Assembly (NCBI GenBank): GCA_963725175.1
Contig: CAVRXH010000006.1
Span: 6,262,001 to 6,326,000 of the forward strand
DNA: 64,000 nt
From: DASUBV01 sp963725175
Lineage (GTDB): Bacteria; Actinomycetota; Actinomycetes; Streptosporangiales; Streptosporangiaceae
Direction: 5' to 3'
Part shown: positions 17,807 to 26,898 of the stretch, one piece after another
Numbering within the stretch: the first letter of the stretch is position 1
How the letters are laid out: every line of letters starts with the position of its first letter
Notes under the pieces: generated by a model
Told to the model about the DNA's origin: nothing
Seen by the model: only the letters and a program-made list of their open reading frames with translations
Databases searched by the model: none
Made by a program: the position numbers and the translations under genes

Positions 17807-18409
17807 GTGGCCTGGCGGGCAGTCACTATCGCATCGGTCGTCGAAGGCGACGGCGAGGTACACGCGCTCCCGAAACTGCTGCACAGGATCGCCAGGGAGC
17901 TGTCAGTTCCGGATCTCCGAGTGCCCGTACCGATGCGGAAGCCGCGGGGCAGCCTCATCGCAGGAGGCGGGATCGAGCGGGCTGTGTCGGCAGTGGCCCA
18001 GCGAGTCGGCACCGTCGGCGGCGTCCTGGTCCTGCTGGACGCCGCCGACGACTGCCCAGCGGAACTAGGCCCGGCGCTCCTGGCGCGAGCTCGGACGGCG
18101 CGGCCCGATGTGCCCGTCTCGGTGGTCCTGGCTAATCGAGAGTTCGAGGCATGGTTCATAGCGGCTGCGGAGTCGCTGGCCGGCCAGCACGGCTTCCGGG
18201 CTGACCTGGACGCGCCCGCCGATGCCGAGAGGATCAGGGGCGCCAAGGAATGGCTCAGAGAGCACCGGGCCGACAGGCGGCCGTACAAGCCGACCGTGGA
18301 TCAGGCGCCGCTGGCCTCCGCTTTTGACCTGACACTCGCTCGCAGTCGCTCGCCATCCTTCGGCAAGTTCTGCCGCGACGTCGGCTGGTTGCTCGCCGGC
18401 GCGTCCTAG
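17807..18409 (+). CDS. DUF4276 family protein, TOPRIM-like partner of the ATPase
   Basis: 200 residues from GTG 17807 with GGAGGC just upstream. Motifs fit DUF4276: VVEGDGEVHALPKLL (Glu13 as the TOPRIM first acidic residue), VLVLLDAADDCPAELG (acidic DxxDD, 78-82) and ANREFEAWFIAAAESL. Proposed role: metal-dependent nuclease or effector controlled by the upstream ATPase, by analogy with ATPase-TOPRIM pairs such as PARIS and OLD systems. The DADDD form usual in relatives reads DAADD here; both outer Asp are kept. It is convergent with the HNH gene. Confidence 0.85.
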   Translation: MAWRAVTIASVVEGDGEVHALPKLLHRIARELSVPDLRVPVPMRKPRGSLIAGGGIERAVSAVAQRVGTVGGVLVLLDAADDCPAELGPALLARARTARPDVPVSVVLANREFEAWFIAAAESLAGQHGFRADLDAPADAERIRGAKEWLREHRADRRPYKPTVDQAPLASAFDLTLARSRSPSFGKFCRDVGWLLAGAS

Positions 18410-18481
18410 CGGGCCGCGCGGCGGGTGCCGGTTGACGAGACGCCCGCGATGATCGCCCGGAAGGCCAGTGGGCGCAGTCGT

Positions 18482-21448
18482 TTAGGCGGCGTGCCGAGGT
18501 GCGGTGGTGATGTGTATCCGTCCGGCGGGTGTGTGCCAGTGGAAGGTGCCGGGGCGAGTCTGGACAAGAGTCCAGCCCTGTTGCTGCTTGAGTTGGTGGT
18601 GTCGCCGGCACAGCGGTCCGAGATTGCAGGGGCAGGTCAGTCCGCCGCAGTGGAACGGGGGTGGTGTGGTCCAGGTCGCCGCGCCAGGCGGGCTGGCGGC
18701 AGCCGGGGAACCGGCAGGCCTGGTCCCGCGCCTCGATGAGGTCCCGGATCGTCGGCGGCGGCCGGTAGGCCGCCGATGCCGTGGTGTGGGCGCAGTCTGA
18801 GTCGGCGTCCTGGTCGGCGGTGGCCTGGCGGCGGATCTTGGCGGCGGCTTTGGCGGCGGCGCGGAGGATCGCGGCGCGGGTGCTGGTCCCGGCGAGCTCG
18901 GCGGCGATGATGTGGTCCAGGGCGGTGACCGGGAGGGTGACCGAGACGCGGCCGGTGATGCTGGCGTGCGGGCCGGTCAGGGACAGCATCGGGCCGCCGG
19001 TGGTGCCGGGGCTGCCGGCGGGCGCCCGAGTGGCGAGTGTAAGGCGGCGGGTGACGGTGGCGGTCGTGATGGCGCGGCCATTGTCGTCGGTGAGGATGAC
19101 CCGCCACCGGGTGCCGGGCGCGGTGCTGGCGGCGGCCAGGGCGCGTGCCTGGGTGGCGGTGACCGGCCCGATCCGGCCCAGGGGCCCCGGTGCTGAGGAC
19201 CCGGTGAGGGTGGCCCGGGACAGGGTCAGGTCCAGCATCCCGGGCCCTCGGCCTGTGCTCGCCGGGCTGGCCGCCGCGCCGTCCCTGGTCGTGGTGAGCG
19301 GGCGGGTGCCGGTGGTGCCGGGGACCGGCGGCCAGGCGGGCAGGGGGCCGGTGCCGGGAAGGTCGAGCGGGTCCTCGCCGTAGCGCAGCCGGTCGTCGTC
19401 GTCAGGCTCGGGCAGCGGGTCGGCGTATCCGTCGTCGGGGCCGGGTGCGTCGGCGTCGGCGAGCGGCGGCACCCCGGGCCAGCGGTCAGCCGCGCTGCCG
19501 TGGTCACCGGGCAGGCTGCCGGCGGGGGTGCCGGGACTGGCCGGGCTGCCGGCGGGCGTGCCGGGGCCGGGCGGGGTGCTGCCGGGTGCGGCGTCACGGG
19601 GTGAGGTGGCGGGTGGGTGTGGGACCGGGCGGCTCGGGACCCGGTGGTCTTTGCCCGGGCGGCCCGGAAGCTGGTGGCCACGGATCGGGAGACCCTGATG
19701 GTGGTCCCGATCCGGGTGGTCCGGGTCTGGACGGGCGGGTACCGGGCCAGCGGGTGTCTGGCAGGCCGGTGTCTGGCAGGCCGGCGCATGACGGGCCGGG
19801 GTCCGGCGGGCCGGGGTCTGGGGGCGGGGCCTTGGCGTCGCCGCACGGGCTGCTGGCTGGCAGGTCACCGGATGGCGGGTCTCCGGCCGCTGCGCCAGTG
19901 GGCTCGTCGCGGTGAGGTGCGGGGCTGCCGGGCGACCGGTCGCGGGGTGACGGCCGAGTGCCGCGTGGTGGTCCGAGGTGCTGTCCGCCGCCGGGTGGCG
20001 TGCTGCCAGGCCGGCCGTGACGGGGTGCCAGGGCTTCGGGATGACCGCCGCCTGGCGCGCCGCCGGGACCGCCGCCGTCTGGCGGGTCGTCGTCTGTTGG
20101 TTCGTCGGGCTGTCCGGTGTCTGCTGGCGGGGGTATCGGGGGGAGGGTGCCGAGGAGGAGTCCGAGGTAGATGTGGGCGCGGAGCAGGTCGGTGCCGCCG
20201 CCGGCTCCGGAGGCTTTGAGGGCGCGGGCGAGGGCGGTGATCCGGGCCATGGCCGCGGCCGCGTGCGGGGCCGGGAGGCTGGTCCCGGTCAGGGTCGCGG
20301 TGCCGTCGTCATCGGGGTACAGGCTGACCCGCGCCCGCCGTTCAGCCGCCTTGCGGCGGTCCTCGGCGCCCTGCGGGTCGGCGATGATGACGGCCTTGCG
20401 CAGGCGGGCGCGGAGCTGGGCGTAGGTGAGCTTCTCCCGCTTCGGGCAGGATGTCGTTCTCGACGGCGCGGGCGGTGTCCTCATCGAGGAGGCTGGTGGC
20501 CTCGGTGATGAGCCGGGCGCGGTAGGCGTCGATCTGGCCGGCGGCGAGGGCGGTGCCGGTGGCGGGGAGCCGCCAGGTGAGGGTGATGGCCTGCCCGGTC
20601 CACCACTCGGCGGTGCCGGGTGACAGGGCCAGGGCCAGGCCTACCTGGGCGGCGGCGTCCGGGGTGACGGCGGCCGGGCGGCCGTCCTCGCGGAGCCCGG
20701 CCTTGTCGTTCCGGGCGGCGGACCGTGCGGCGATCTGGGCGATGGCGGCGAACTCGCGGGCTTGTGCCCAGGCGGCGACTCTGCGCCATCCGGCGGCGAC
20801 GGCGGGCAGGTCGTAGTCGCTGGTGCCGGCGGGGTCGCGCTGGTCCAGCCACGCGGCCAGGCCCGCGCTGCCGGGCAGGTACTCGGCCACCACGTCCAGC
20901 CCCAGGCCGCCCTCGTCAGGAAGCAGCACACCGCCAGGACCAGCAGCGGCGGGATCCGCGTCCGCGCCGCCTGGGCCGCTCCCAGCCGGGTCGCTGCCGG
21001 CCAGCCCGCCGGCGGCCGGGCCGGCCGGCCCCGCGAGCGTGCCCTGACCGGGACCGGGGCCGGGCGCGGCGTTGGCCGCTGCCGCCAGGATCGCGTCCAG
21101 GTCCACGCCAAACGACCAGCACAACCCCCCACCCGCGCCACCGCCAGGACCGGCAGGCTCGGGCAGCAGCACCCGATCCGCAGGAACCGGCTCATCCCCG
21201 GGCACCAGGACAAGTCCGGTTAGCGCGTCCTCGTCATCGGGCCAGGCGGGCTCACCGGGCTGGGCTTCGCTGTTTGGCTGGGCTTCGCCGTTCGGCGGGA
21301 CCTCAGCGTCCGGCTGGGCTTCGGCGGGACCGCAGGCGCCGGGCGTGACCATGCCGCCTGCCGGCCGTGACCCCTCACTCGCGAGCTGCGGCGAGTCCTC
21401 TGCGGGCTGTTCCTCGTTCGCGGGCTGCTGCGGCTGGTCGTCTGGCAC
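18482..21448 (-). CDS. DUF222 / HNH endonuclease (13E12-repeat family), frame-broken
   Basis: GTG 21448 (GGGAGGTGA upstream) opens a ~330-residue acidic/Pro-rich and helical DUF222 part (WRRVAAWAQAREFAAIAQIAARS, DAYRARLITEATSLLDEDTARAVENDILP). The frame changes near 20445 (one extra base), continues LTYAQLRARLRKAVIIADP..., enters a Pro-rich low-complexity linker where the frame changes again (about 19600-19860), then DLTLSRATLTG... and the HNH core CRFPGCRQPAWRGDLDHT. One extra C near 18660 must be removed to read PFHCGGLTCPCNLGPLCRRHHQLKQ and the natural stop at 18482. Zinc Cys and the D-H pair are present. This family is multicopy in actinobacterial genomes and its biological role is unclear. 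The linker carries a 15-bp duplication at 19754-19783. Confidence 0.8.
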
Positions 21449-21793
21449 CTGGGGTCACCTCCCGTCCCGCGGTCGTTTCCTGCTATGGCTAACAGTATCG
21501 AGAGGGTCTGACATTATGGCTTCAAGATCGACAATAAGTTCGACAACGGCCCACAAGGGGCCACGCCCCCGCCTAGACGACTGAGCCCGCTGGCCTGCCA
21601 GCGGCCCCGCAGTCAGGGAGTGCTGGACGGAAGCAAATGGTCACGCGCCAGCCCAGTGCTCACTGCGGTCAGCAGCCCGCCGAGGCGACTTGCCACAAAT
21701 AATCTTCAACATGGCCCACGGCACCCTTGCCCTGCCGACAGCGACACAGACTCACGCCCAACCGGACTCAGTCACCTACCGGGTCGTGCGCCC
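21449..21793. other. 345-bp intergenic region with a 12-bp direct repeat
   Basis: No gene is seen. About 75 bp upstream of the HNH start, two adjacent 12-bp copies match at 10 of 12 positions (CAAGATCGACAA at 21523-21534, TAAGTTCGACAA at 21535-21546), in the only AT-leaning part of the region. On the minus strand this reads TTGTCGA twice and could be a binding site or a -35 duplication. The remainder shows no structure I can support. Confidence 0.35.
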
Positions 21794-22330
21794 CTAGGCG
21801 GTGGCGACAGGGGGAAAGGGGCGCAGGCGGTAGACGGCAGTGGCCCTAGCCAGGGCGGTGCCCGCGGTGTCGGTCAGCCGCGCCTCGGTGAAGGCCGAGC
21901 TGCGGTGGATGGCGGTGATGCGGCCCTCGCCGAGGATCGTCCCCGGCGGCACCGGCGCGATGAAGTCCGCCGACAGGGACACCGTGGCCGGCAGGAACGC
22001 GGCGTCCCGCAGCCCGACGATCGCCGAGCCCATGCACTCGTCCAGCATCGCCATGATGAACCCGCCGTGGACGTGGCCGGCCGGGTTGGTGAAGTCCCGC
22101 CGGGCGGTGAAGGACAGCAGGATCGAGTCGGCCTCCCGGTCCAGCTTCACGAGGGTCCAGCCGACCAGGGCCGCCACCTGCGGCAGCTCGCCGAGGCGGT
22201 CGAAGACCGTTGCTTCCCCGGAGCCATCCACGGAGTCATCTACGGAGCCATCCACGGAGCCTGCCTCAGCGTCGCGGCGCACGGCGGCCACGGTAGCACC
22301 ACCCGGCGCGGGCGGGCCTGCGTCCCGCAT
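21794..22330 (-). CDS. PaaI-type hotdog thioesterase
   Basis: 178 residues from ATG 22330. Single hotdog domain: FTNPAGHVHGGFIMAMLDECMGSAI (catalytic helix region with the HGG and Asp of PaaI relatives), then ATVSLSADFIAPVPPGTILGEGRIT and AFTEARLTDTAGTALARATAVYRL. Expected to hydrolyse an acyl-CoA. The N-terminal 35 residues include a 12-bp tandem duplication (22220-22261) coding repeated DGSV units. Its start region faces the divergent Rieske gene 59 bp away, so it may deal with CoA thioesters of the same pathway. Confidence 0.82.
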   Translation of the reverse strand: MRDAGPPAPGGATVAAVRRDAEAGSVDGSVDDSVDGSGEATVFDRLGELPQVAALVGWTLVKLDREADSILLSFTARRDFTNPAGHVHGGFIMAMLDECMGSAIVGLRDAAFLPATVSLSADFIAPVPPGTILGEGRITAIHRSSAFTEARLTDTAGTALARATAVYRLRPFPPVATA

Positions 22331-22388
22331 GGCGGGTATTGTCGGGGTTGGGAGCAAGCTGCTGCTTCGTCGGACTTGGAGCTGGAGA

Positions 22389-23704
22389 ATGCTGCGCGCC
22401 CAGGAGAACGAGTACATGACCCGGGTCGGCCCTGGCACGGCGATGGGCGAGCTGATGCGGCAGTACTGGGTGCCGGCCATGCTCTCATCGGAGCTGCCGA
22501 GGCCGGACTGCCCGCCGGTCCGGGTCCTGTTACTCGGCGAGAAGCTGATCGGGTTCCGGGACAGCGGCGGCCGGCCTGGCCTGCTCGCCAACCACTGCCC
22601 GCACCGGGGCGCCTCGCTGTTCTACGGCATCAACGCCGGCGGCGGGCTGCGCTGTGCCTACCACGGCTGGAAGTTCGACGTGTCCGGGCGGTGCACGGAC
22701 ATGCCGGCGGAGCCGCCGGAGAGCGGCTTCAGGGACAAGGTCGCGGCCACCGCCTACCCGTGCAGCGAGCGTGGCGGCGTGGTGTGGGCTTACCTGGGCC
22801 CGCGCGACAGCCCGCCGCCGCTGCCGGACCTGGAAGCCAACCAGCTGCCGCCCGAGCAGACCTCGCTGCTGGCGGTATCCCGCGACTGCAACTGGCTGCA
22901 GAGCCTGGAAGGCGACATTGACACCGCGCACATAGGGTTCCTGCACTTCGGCGCGCAGGACGCCGCCGATGAGGAACGGGGCACGTTCCGGTACTACACG
23001 CTGGCGGACCGGGCGCCGCGCTATGCGGTGCAGGACACGGAGTACGGCTCGATGTACGGGGCCTACCGGCCGGCCGGCCCGGTCAGCACTACTGGCGCAT
23101 CGCGCACTTCATGTTCCCGTTCATCGTGCTCACCCCCGGCGGGCTGCTGGGCAGGCAGATCGCGGCGCACGCCTGGGTGCCGATGGATGACGAGCACACG
23201 ATGATGTTCTCGATGGCGCTGGCGATGAGCCCGCAGGACGAGGCGATCCGCCGCGCCCAGGGGTCAAGGCCGCCGGACCTGCTGCCGAACACGACGGGCT
23301 GGCTTGGCCGGTTCCGGCTCTCGGGAAACGAGGACAACGACTACCACCTGGACCGCGGCGCGCAGCAGCGGGGCGAGGAGTACTCAGGGATGTCCGGCAC
23401 GCTGCTCCAGGACCAGGCGATCACCGAGAGCATGGGCCCGGTCTGCGACCGGACGCGGGAACGTCTGGGCAGCAGCGACGCGATGGTGATCCGGGTCAGG
23501 CGCCGGCTGCTGGCGGCCGCGCGGGACCTGGCCGAGCATGGCAGGGTCCCGCCGGGGGTCGATCAGCCGGAGGCGTACCGGCAGCGTTCTGGCGGGGTCA
23601 TCCTGGACGCCGGTGCCGACTGGATCGAGGACACGAGGGACCTGCGGCGGGCCTACGCCAGCCACCCTGGCCTCGACGTCGCCGCCGTCCGCGGCCGGAT
23701 CTGA
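22389..23704 (+). CDS. Rieske non-heme iron oxygenase, large subunit (one-base frame change)
   Basis: ATG 22389 gives the usual start MLRAQENEYMTRVGPGT. Rieske 2Fe-2S ligands: CPHRGA and CAYHGWKF. Mononuclear iron motif: DIDTAHIGFLHFG. The frame breaks just before 23084 (one base missing), after which QHYWRIAHFMFPFIVLTPGG, AAHAWVPMDDEHTMMF and the C-terminal part continue normally to 23704. Similar proteins hydroxylate aromatic or alicyclic carboxylates (phthalate-dioxygenase-like). No reductase gene is nearby. It is followed 10 bp later by pantothenate kinase, suggesting one operon. The shift is probably an error. Confidence 0.85.
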
Positions 23705-23713
23705 GAGCCGCGC

Positions 23714-24676
23714 GTGCAGTTCGCCGAACCGGTCGCGGGCCGCCGCCGCGTGCTCTACCACGAGTTCTCCCGGCGGGAGTGGGCGCGGCTCGGCAGCCCA
23801 GGGCCGGCAGCCACGGGCAACGGTGAGTCAAGCGGCCTGGACGGCCCCGGCGGCACGCTCCCGGCCGAGGAGGCGGGGGAGGTGTTCCTGCCGCTGGCCC
23901 GCCTGATCGGGCTGCACGCGGGCGCGGCGGCGGGGACGCAGCGGGCGGCCGGCTCGTTCCTGCGGCTGGGACCCGGCCGGGTGCCGTTCATCGTGGGCAT
24001 CACCGGCAGCGTGGGAGTCGGGAAGAGCACCAGCGCCCGGCTGCTGCAGGCGCTGCTGGCCCGGCTGCCGGACCGCCCGTCGGTAGACCTGCTGACCACC
24101 GACGGCTTCCTCTATCCCAACGCCGAGCTGGAGCGGCGGGGGCTGATGATGCGCAAGGGGTTCCCCGAGAGCTATGACCTCGGCGCGCTGGTCACCTTCC
24201 TGTCCGCCGTCCGGTGGGGGAACCGCGAGGTCGCGGCGCCCGCCTACTCGCACCTGATCGCCGATGTCGTGCCGGACGGGCGCCAGGTCGTCGCCGCGCC
24301 GGACATCCTGCTGGTCGAGGGACTCGGCGTGCTCGGGGCCACGCCGGGCAACGGCCACGGGCCGGAGGTGCTGGTCTGCGACCTGCTCGATTTCTCGGTT
24401 TACCTTGACGCGGACCCGGCGGATATCCGGCGGTGGTATATCGATCGCTTCCTGCTGCTGCGGGACCGCGCCCTGCGCGACCCCGAGGCCTATTCCAGCA
24501 AGTACGCGCAGCAGCTTCCGGCCGATGAGGCGAGGGAAACGGCCGGCCGGCTATGGGACGGCATTAACTACCCGAACCTTGTCCAGCACATCAGGCCGGC
24601 CCGCGATCAGGCGCGGGTCATACTGGAAAAGGCCGCCGATCATCGCGTACGCCGCGTCCTGATGCGCAGATTCTGA
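23714..24676 (+). CDS. coaA: Type I pantothenate kinase
   Basis: 320 residues, normal length. Phosphorylates pantothenate in CoA synthesis. P-loop FIVGITGSVGVGKSTSAR; then LLTTDGFLYPNAELERRGLMMRKGFPESYD, YSHLIADVVPD, ILLVEGLGVLG and the C-terminal WYIDRFLLLRDRAL...YSSKYAQ, all characteristic of CoaA (PanK-I). GTG 23714 fits the family N-terminus (YHEFSRREWARL). It sits 10 bp after the oxygenase and 12 bp before panC, an unusual context for a gene that often stands alone in actinobacteria; it may be a second, pathway-linked copy. Confidence 0.92.
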   Translation: MQFAEPVAGRRRVLYHEFSRREWARLGSPGPAATGNGESSGLDGPGGTLPAEEAGEVFLPLARLIGLHAGAAAGTQRAAGSFLRLGPGRVPFIVGITGSVGVGKSTSARLLQALLARLPDRPSVDLLTTDGFLYPNAELERRGLMMRKGFPESYDLGALVTFLSAVRWGNREVAAPAYSHLIADVVPDGRQVVAAPDILLVEGLGVLGATPGNGHGPEVLVCDLLDFSVYLDADPADIRRWYIDRFLLLRDRALRDPEAYSSKYAQQLPADEARETAGRLWDGINYPNLVQHIRPARDQARVILEKAADHRVRRVLMRRF

Positions 24677-24688
24677 GGATGACGGATC

Positions 24689-25600
24689 GTGATTGAACTA
24701 CGTGAGATCCCCGAGGTCCGCAAGCTAGTCCAGGCATGGCACAGGGAAAATTCGTCCGTCGGCCTTGTCATGACGATGGGCGCCCTGCACCGCGGTCACC
24801 TGAGCCTCATCGAGCTGGCCCGGGCCAGCGGCTGCCGGGTGCTCGCGACCATCTTCGTGAACCCGCTCCAGTTCGGGCCTTCGGAGGATTACGCCGTCTA
24901 CCCGCGCAGCGAGACGGCGGATACCGAGCTGCTGGCGGCGGCGGGCTGCGACGCGGTCTTCCTGCCGTCGGTGGAGACGATTTTCCCGCGCGGCGAGCTG
25001 AGCCCGGCCGACAGCCGCACGCTGGCAACCGTCCGCGGGGTCACCGGCATGATGGACGGCGCGGTCCGGCCCGGCCACTTCACTGGCGTCGCGACGATCG
25101 TGCTGAAGATGCTGAACATCGCCGCGCCGGACGTGGCGTTCTTCGGGGAGAAGGACTACCAGCAGTACGAGGTGCTCCGCGCGATGGCGGAAGACCTGTG
25201 CCACCCGGCGCGGATGGTCGCCTGCCCGACCGTCCGCGAGCCCGACGGGCTGGCGATGAGCAGCCGCAACGCCTACCTGAACGGCGAGCAGCGGGCGATC
25301 GCGCCCGGCCTGTACCGGGTGATGCGCGAAGCGGCGCGGGAACTGCGGCGCGATGGCGCGCGGCGGGCCGGGGCGATAGCGGAGGCGGGCACCGCGCGGC
25401 TGCTCACGCTGGGCTTCGACAAGGTGGACTACCTGGAGTTCAGGGACGCCAGGCTCGACCTGGCCGGGCCCGGCTCCGACGCCGGCGGGCTGCGCCTGTA
25501 CGGGGCGGCCTGGCTGGGTATCACGCAGCTCACCGACAATCTGCTGGTCGCGCAGGCCGGCCCGGACGCCAGTGCCGGCGCTGGCGCCGGCGCCGGTTAG
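24689..25600 (+). CDS. panC: Pantoate--beta-alanine ligase
   Basis: 303 residues. Condenses pantoate and beta-alanine with ATP to give pantothenate. Signatures: MGALHRGHLSLI (HIGH motif), IFVNPLQFGPSEDYAVYPR, RPGHFTGVATIVLKMLNI, FFGEKDYQQYEVLRAM and VREPDGLAMSSRNAYL. All active-site motifs look canonical. GTG 24689 is preceded by GAGGATG. Slightly longer than usual at the C-terminus, with a short Gly/Ala repeat (SAGAGAGAG). The stop overlaps the convergent diiron gene by 4 bp. panB and panD are not in the window. Confidence 0.92.
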   Translation: MIELREIPEVRKLVQAWHRENSSVGLVMTMGALHRGHLSLIELARASGCRVLATIFVNPLQFGPSEDYAVYPRSETADTELLAAAGCDAVFLPSVETIFPRGELSPADSRTLATVRGVTGMMDGAVRPGHFTGVATIVLKMLNIAAPDVAFFGEKDYQQYEVLRAMAEDLCHPARMVACPTVREPDGLAMSSRNAYLNGEQRAIAPGLYRVMREAARELRRDGARRAGAIAEAGTARLLTLGFDKVDYLEFRDARLDLAGPGSDAGGLRLYGAAWLGITQLTDNLLVAQAGPDASAGAGAGAG

Positions 25601-26736
25601 CGCGGTGCCAGGGTCGGCGTCAGCTTGCCGCTGACCAGGCCCTCCAGCAGCGAGTCATACAGCCGGCTCAGCACCGCGATGTGCTGGTGCACGCCGATCA
25701 GTACCTCTCGCTGGGCATCCGGCGCGCTATCCAGGCTGTGTCCACCCAGGCTGTGTCCACCCAGGCTGTGTCCACCCAGGCTGGGCGCCACCACCCGGTC
25801 CGCCCAGCCGCTGGCGTGCTTGATGTCGCCCTCGTAGTGGCTGATCAGGAACTCCATCTCGGAATCCGCCAGGCCCACCCGGCGCCAGCCCTCGATCACG
25901 GGCGCGAGCTGCACAGGGGCGAGGAACTCGTTGGCGAACAGCATGCCCACCAGCCGCAGCGAGAAGCGCCGGACCAGCCCGTTCAGCGCGTAGGCGTTGA
26001 AATGCTCGACCTCCTCCAGCAGGCAGGCCCCCAGGTCGAACCCGGCGGCGGGCACCACCAGCCCGGCGTTGCGCATCAGCTCCTTGCGGATGTTGCGGTG
26101 GAACCTGGTCACCGTGCCGTGGCCCAGCTCGTCCCACAGGTTCGAGGCCATCTCGGCGGCGGGCTCGCCGTCGGCGCCGGGCATGAGCAGCGTCAGGAAG
26201 TTCACGAAGTTCATGTCGGTCAGGTTCTTGGCCTCCAGGAAGGCCGCGAGCTGCTCCCGGCTTGCCTGCTCGGCGGCGAACGCGTAGACGGGGTGCCCGG
26301 CGGCGCACGGCGCGGCGGCGGCGACCTCCCTGACGTAGGCGGGGAAATCGGCGGGCGCCATCGGCTCCGCCGGGAGCCGCCCGGCGACGCCGCTGGCGAT
26401 GGCGTCGCCCCACGCGGACCCGAACGCGCCGATGACGACATCGGCGAGGGCCGACGATCCGGCGGCGGAAGAATACCCGCTAAGCGGATTGCCGAGCCGG
26501 CCCAGGATTAACCGCGCCACCGACCGGTGCACGCGGTCGGCCGCGGGATCGGACTGGCCGTCCCCGGTGAAGGCCACCGCGCGGGCCAGCGATACGGCCT
26601 CATCGCGGACGGCCGCAAGCTCGGCGAAATCAGCCTCGGCCCAATTACCGTGCTGCTCCTTACCGCCCTGCCGTCCCTTGCCAGCCTGTCCCGCCGTCTC
26701 ATCGGTCATTGTCAGCAGCCACGAATGAGCGCGCAC
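25597..26736 (-). CDS. Heme-oxygenase-like diiron protein (iron-containing redox enzyme family)
   Basis: 379 residues; GTG 26736 with GGAGG at good spacing is preferred over ATG 26709. The helical bundle carries a metal-ligand pattern typical of the HDO superfamily: NLWDELGHG, LLEEVEHFNAYALN and LISHYEGDIKHA. Known HDO enzymes (for example UndA, SznF, PvfB) perform O2-dependent oxidation, C-C cleavage or N-oxygenation, often in natural-product clusters. The Pro/Lys-rich N-terminus is not conserved. Near the C-terminus a 15-bp duplication gives LGGHS three times. Convergent with panC and divergent from the first ABC exporter across a 162-bp AT-rich gap. Confidence 0.8.
   Translation of the reverse strand: MRAHSWLLTMTDETAGQAGKGRQGGKEQHGNWAEADFAELAAVRDEAVSLARAVAFTGDGQSDPAADRVHRSVARLILGRLGNPLSGYSSAAGSSALADVVIGAFGSAWGDAIASGVAGRLPAEPMAPADFPAYVREVAAAAPCAAGHPVYAFAAEQASREQLAAFLEAKNLTDMNFVNFLTLLMPGADGEPAAEMASNLWDELGHGTVTRFHRNIRKELMRNAGLVVPAAGFDLGACLLEEVEHFNAYALNGLVRRFSLRLVGMLFANEFLAPVQLAPVIEGWRRVGLADSEMEFLISHYEGDIKHASGWADRVVAPSLGGHSLGGHSLGGHSLDSAPDAQREVLIGVHQHIAVLSRLYDSLLEGLVSGKLTPTLAPR
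25731..25783. repeat. 15-bp tandem repeat, 3.5 copies, in the diiron gene
   Basis: CCAGGCTGTGTCCAC is repeated exactly at 25731, 25746 and 25761, then partly at 25776. On the minus strand it codes LGGHS repeats between the last helical parts of the diiron protein, so copy number can change without shifting the frame. Confidence 0.9.
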
Positions 26737-26847
26737 GGAACCTCCTTCAGGTCGGCTTCAGGGCCGGGCCGTCACCGGACCGTACCTAAACGACAAAACG
26801 CATGATATCACGCACTGTTTGTTCGCTTATATAGCGAATAGCGTTCT

Positions 26848-26875
26848 TTGCGATAGGACCCTTGCCTGGTAGCAT
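26848..26875 (+). promoter_or_regulatory. Candidate promoter of the first ABC exporter
   Basis: TTGCGA (26848-26853), a 16-bp spacer and TAGCAT (26870-26875), in sequence clearly richer in A/T than the genes around it, 24 bp before ATG 26899. A closely similar arrangement lies upstream of the ThiG-like gene. Experimental mapping is lacking. Confidence 0.5.
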
Positions 26876-26898
26876 GCCGCCTGACAGCCGGCGGTCGT

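Noticed and set aside
25731..25783. CRISPR-like array
   Set aside because: Units are 15 bp with no spacers; a simple tandem repeat inside a gene. No array-like structure was found anywhere in the window.
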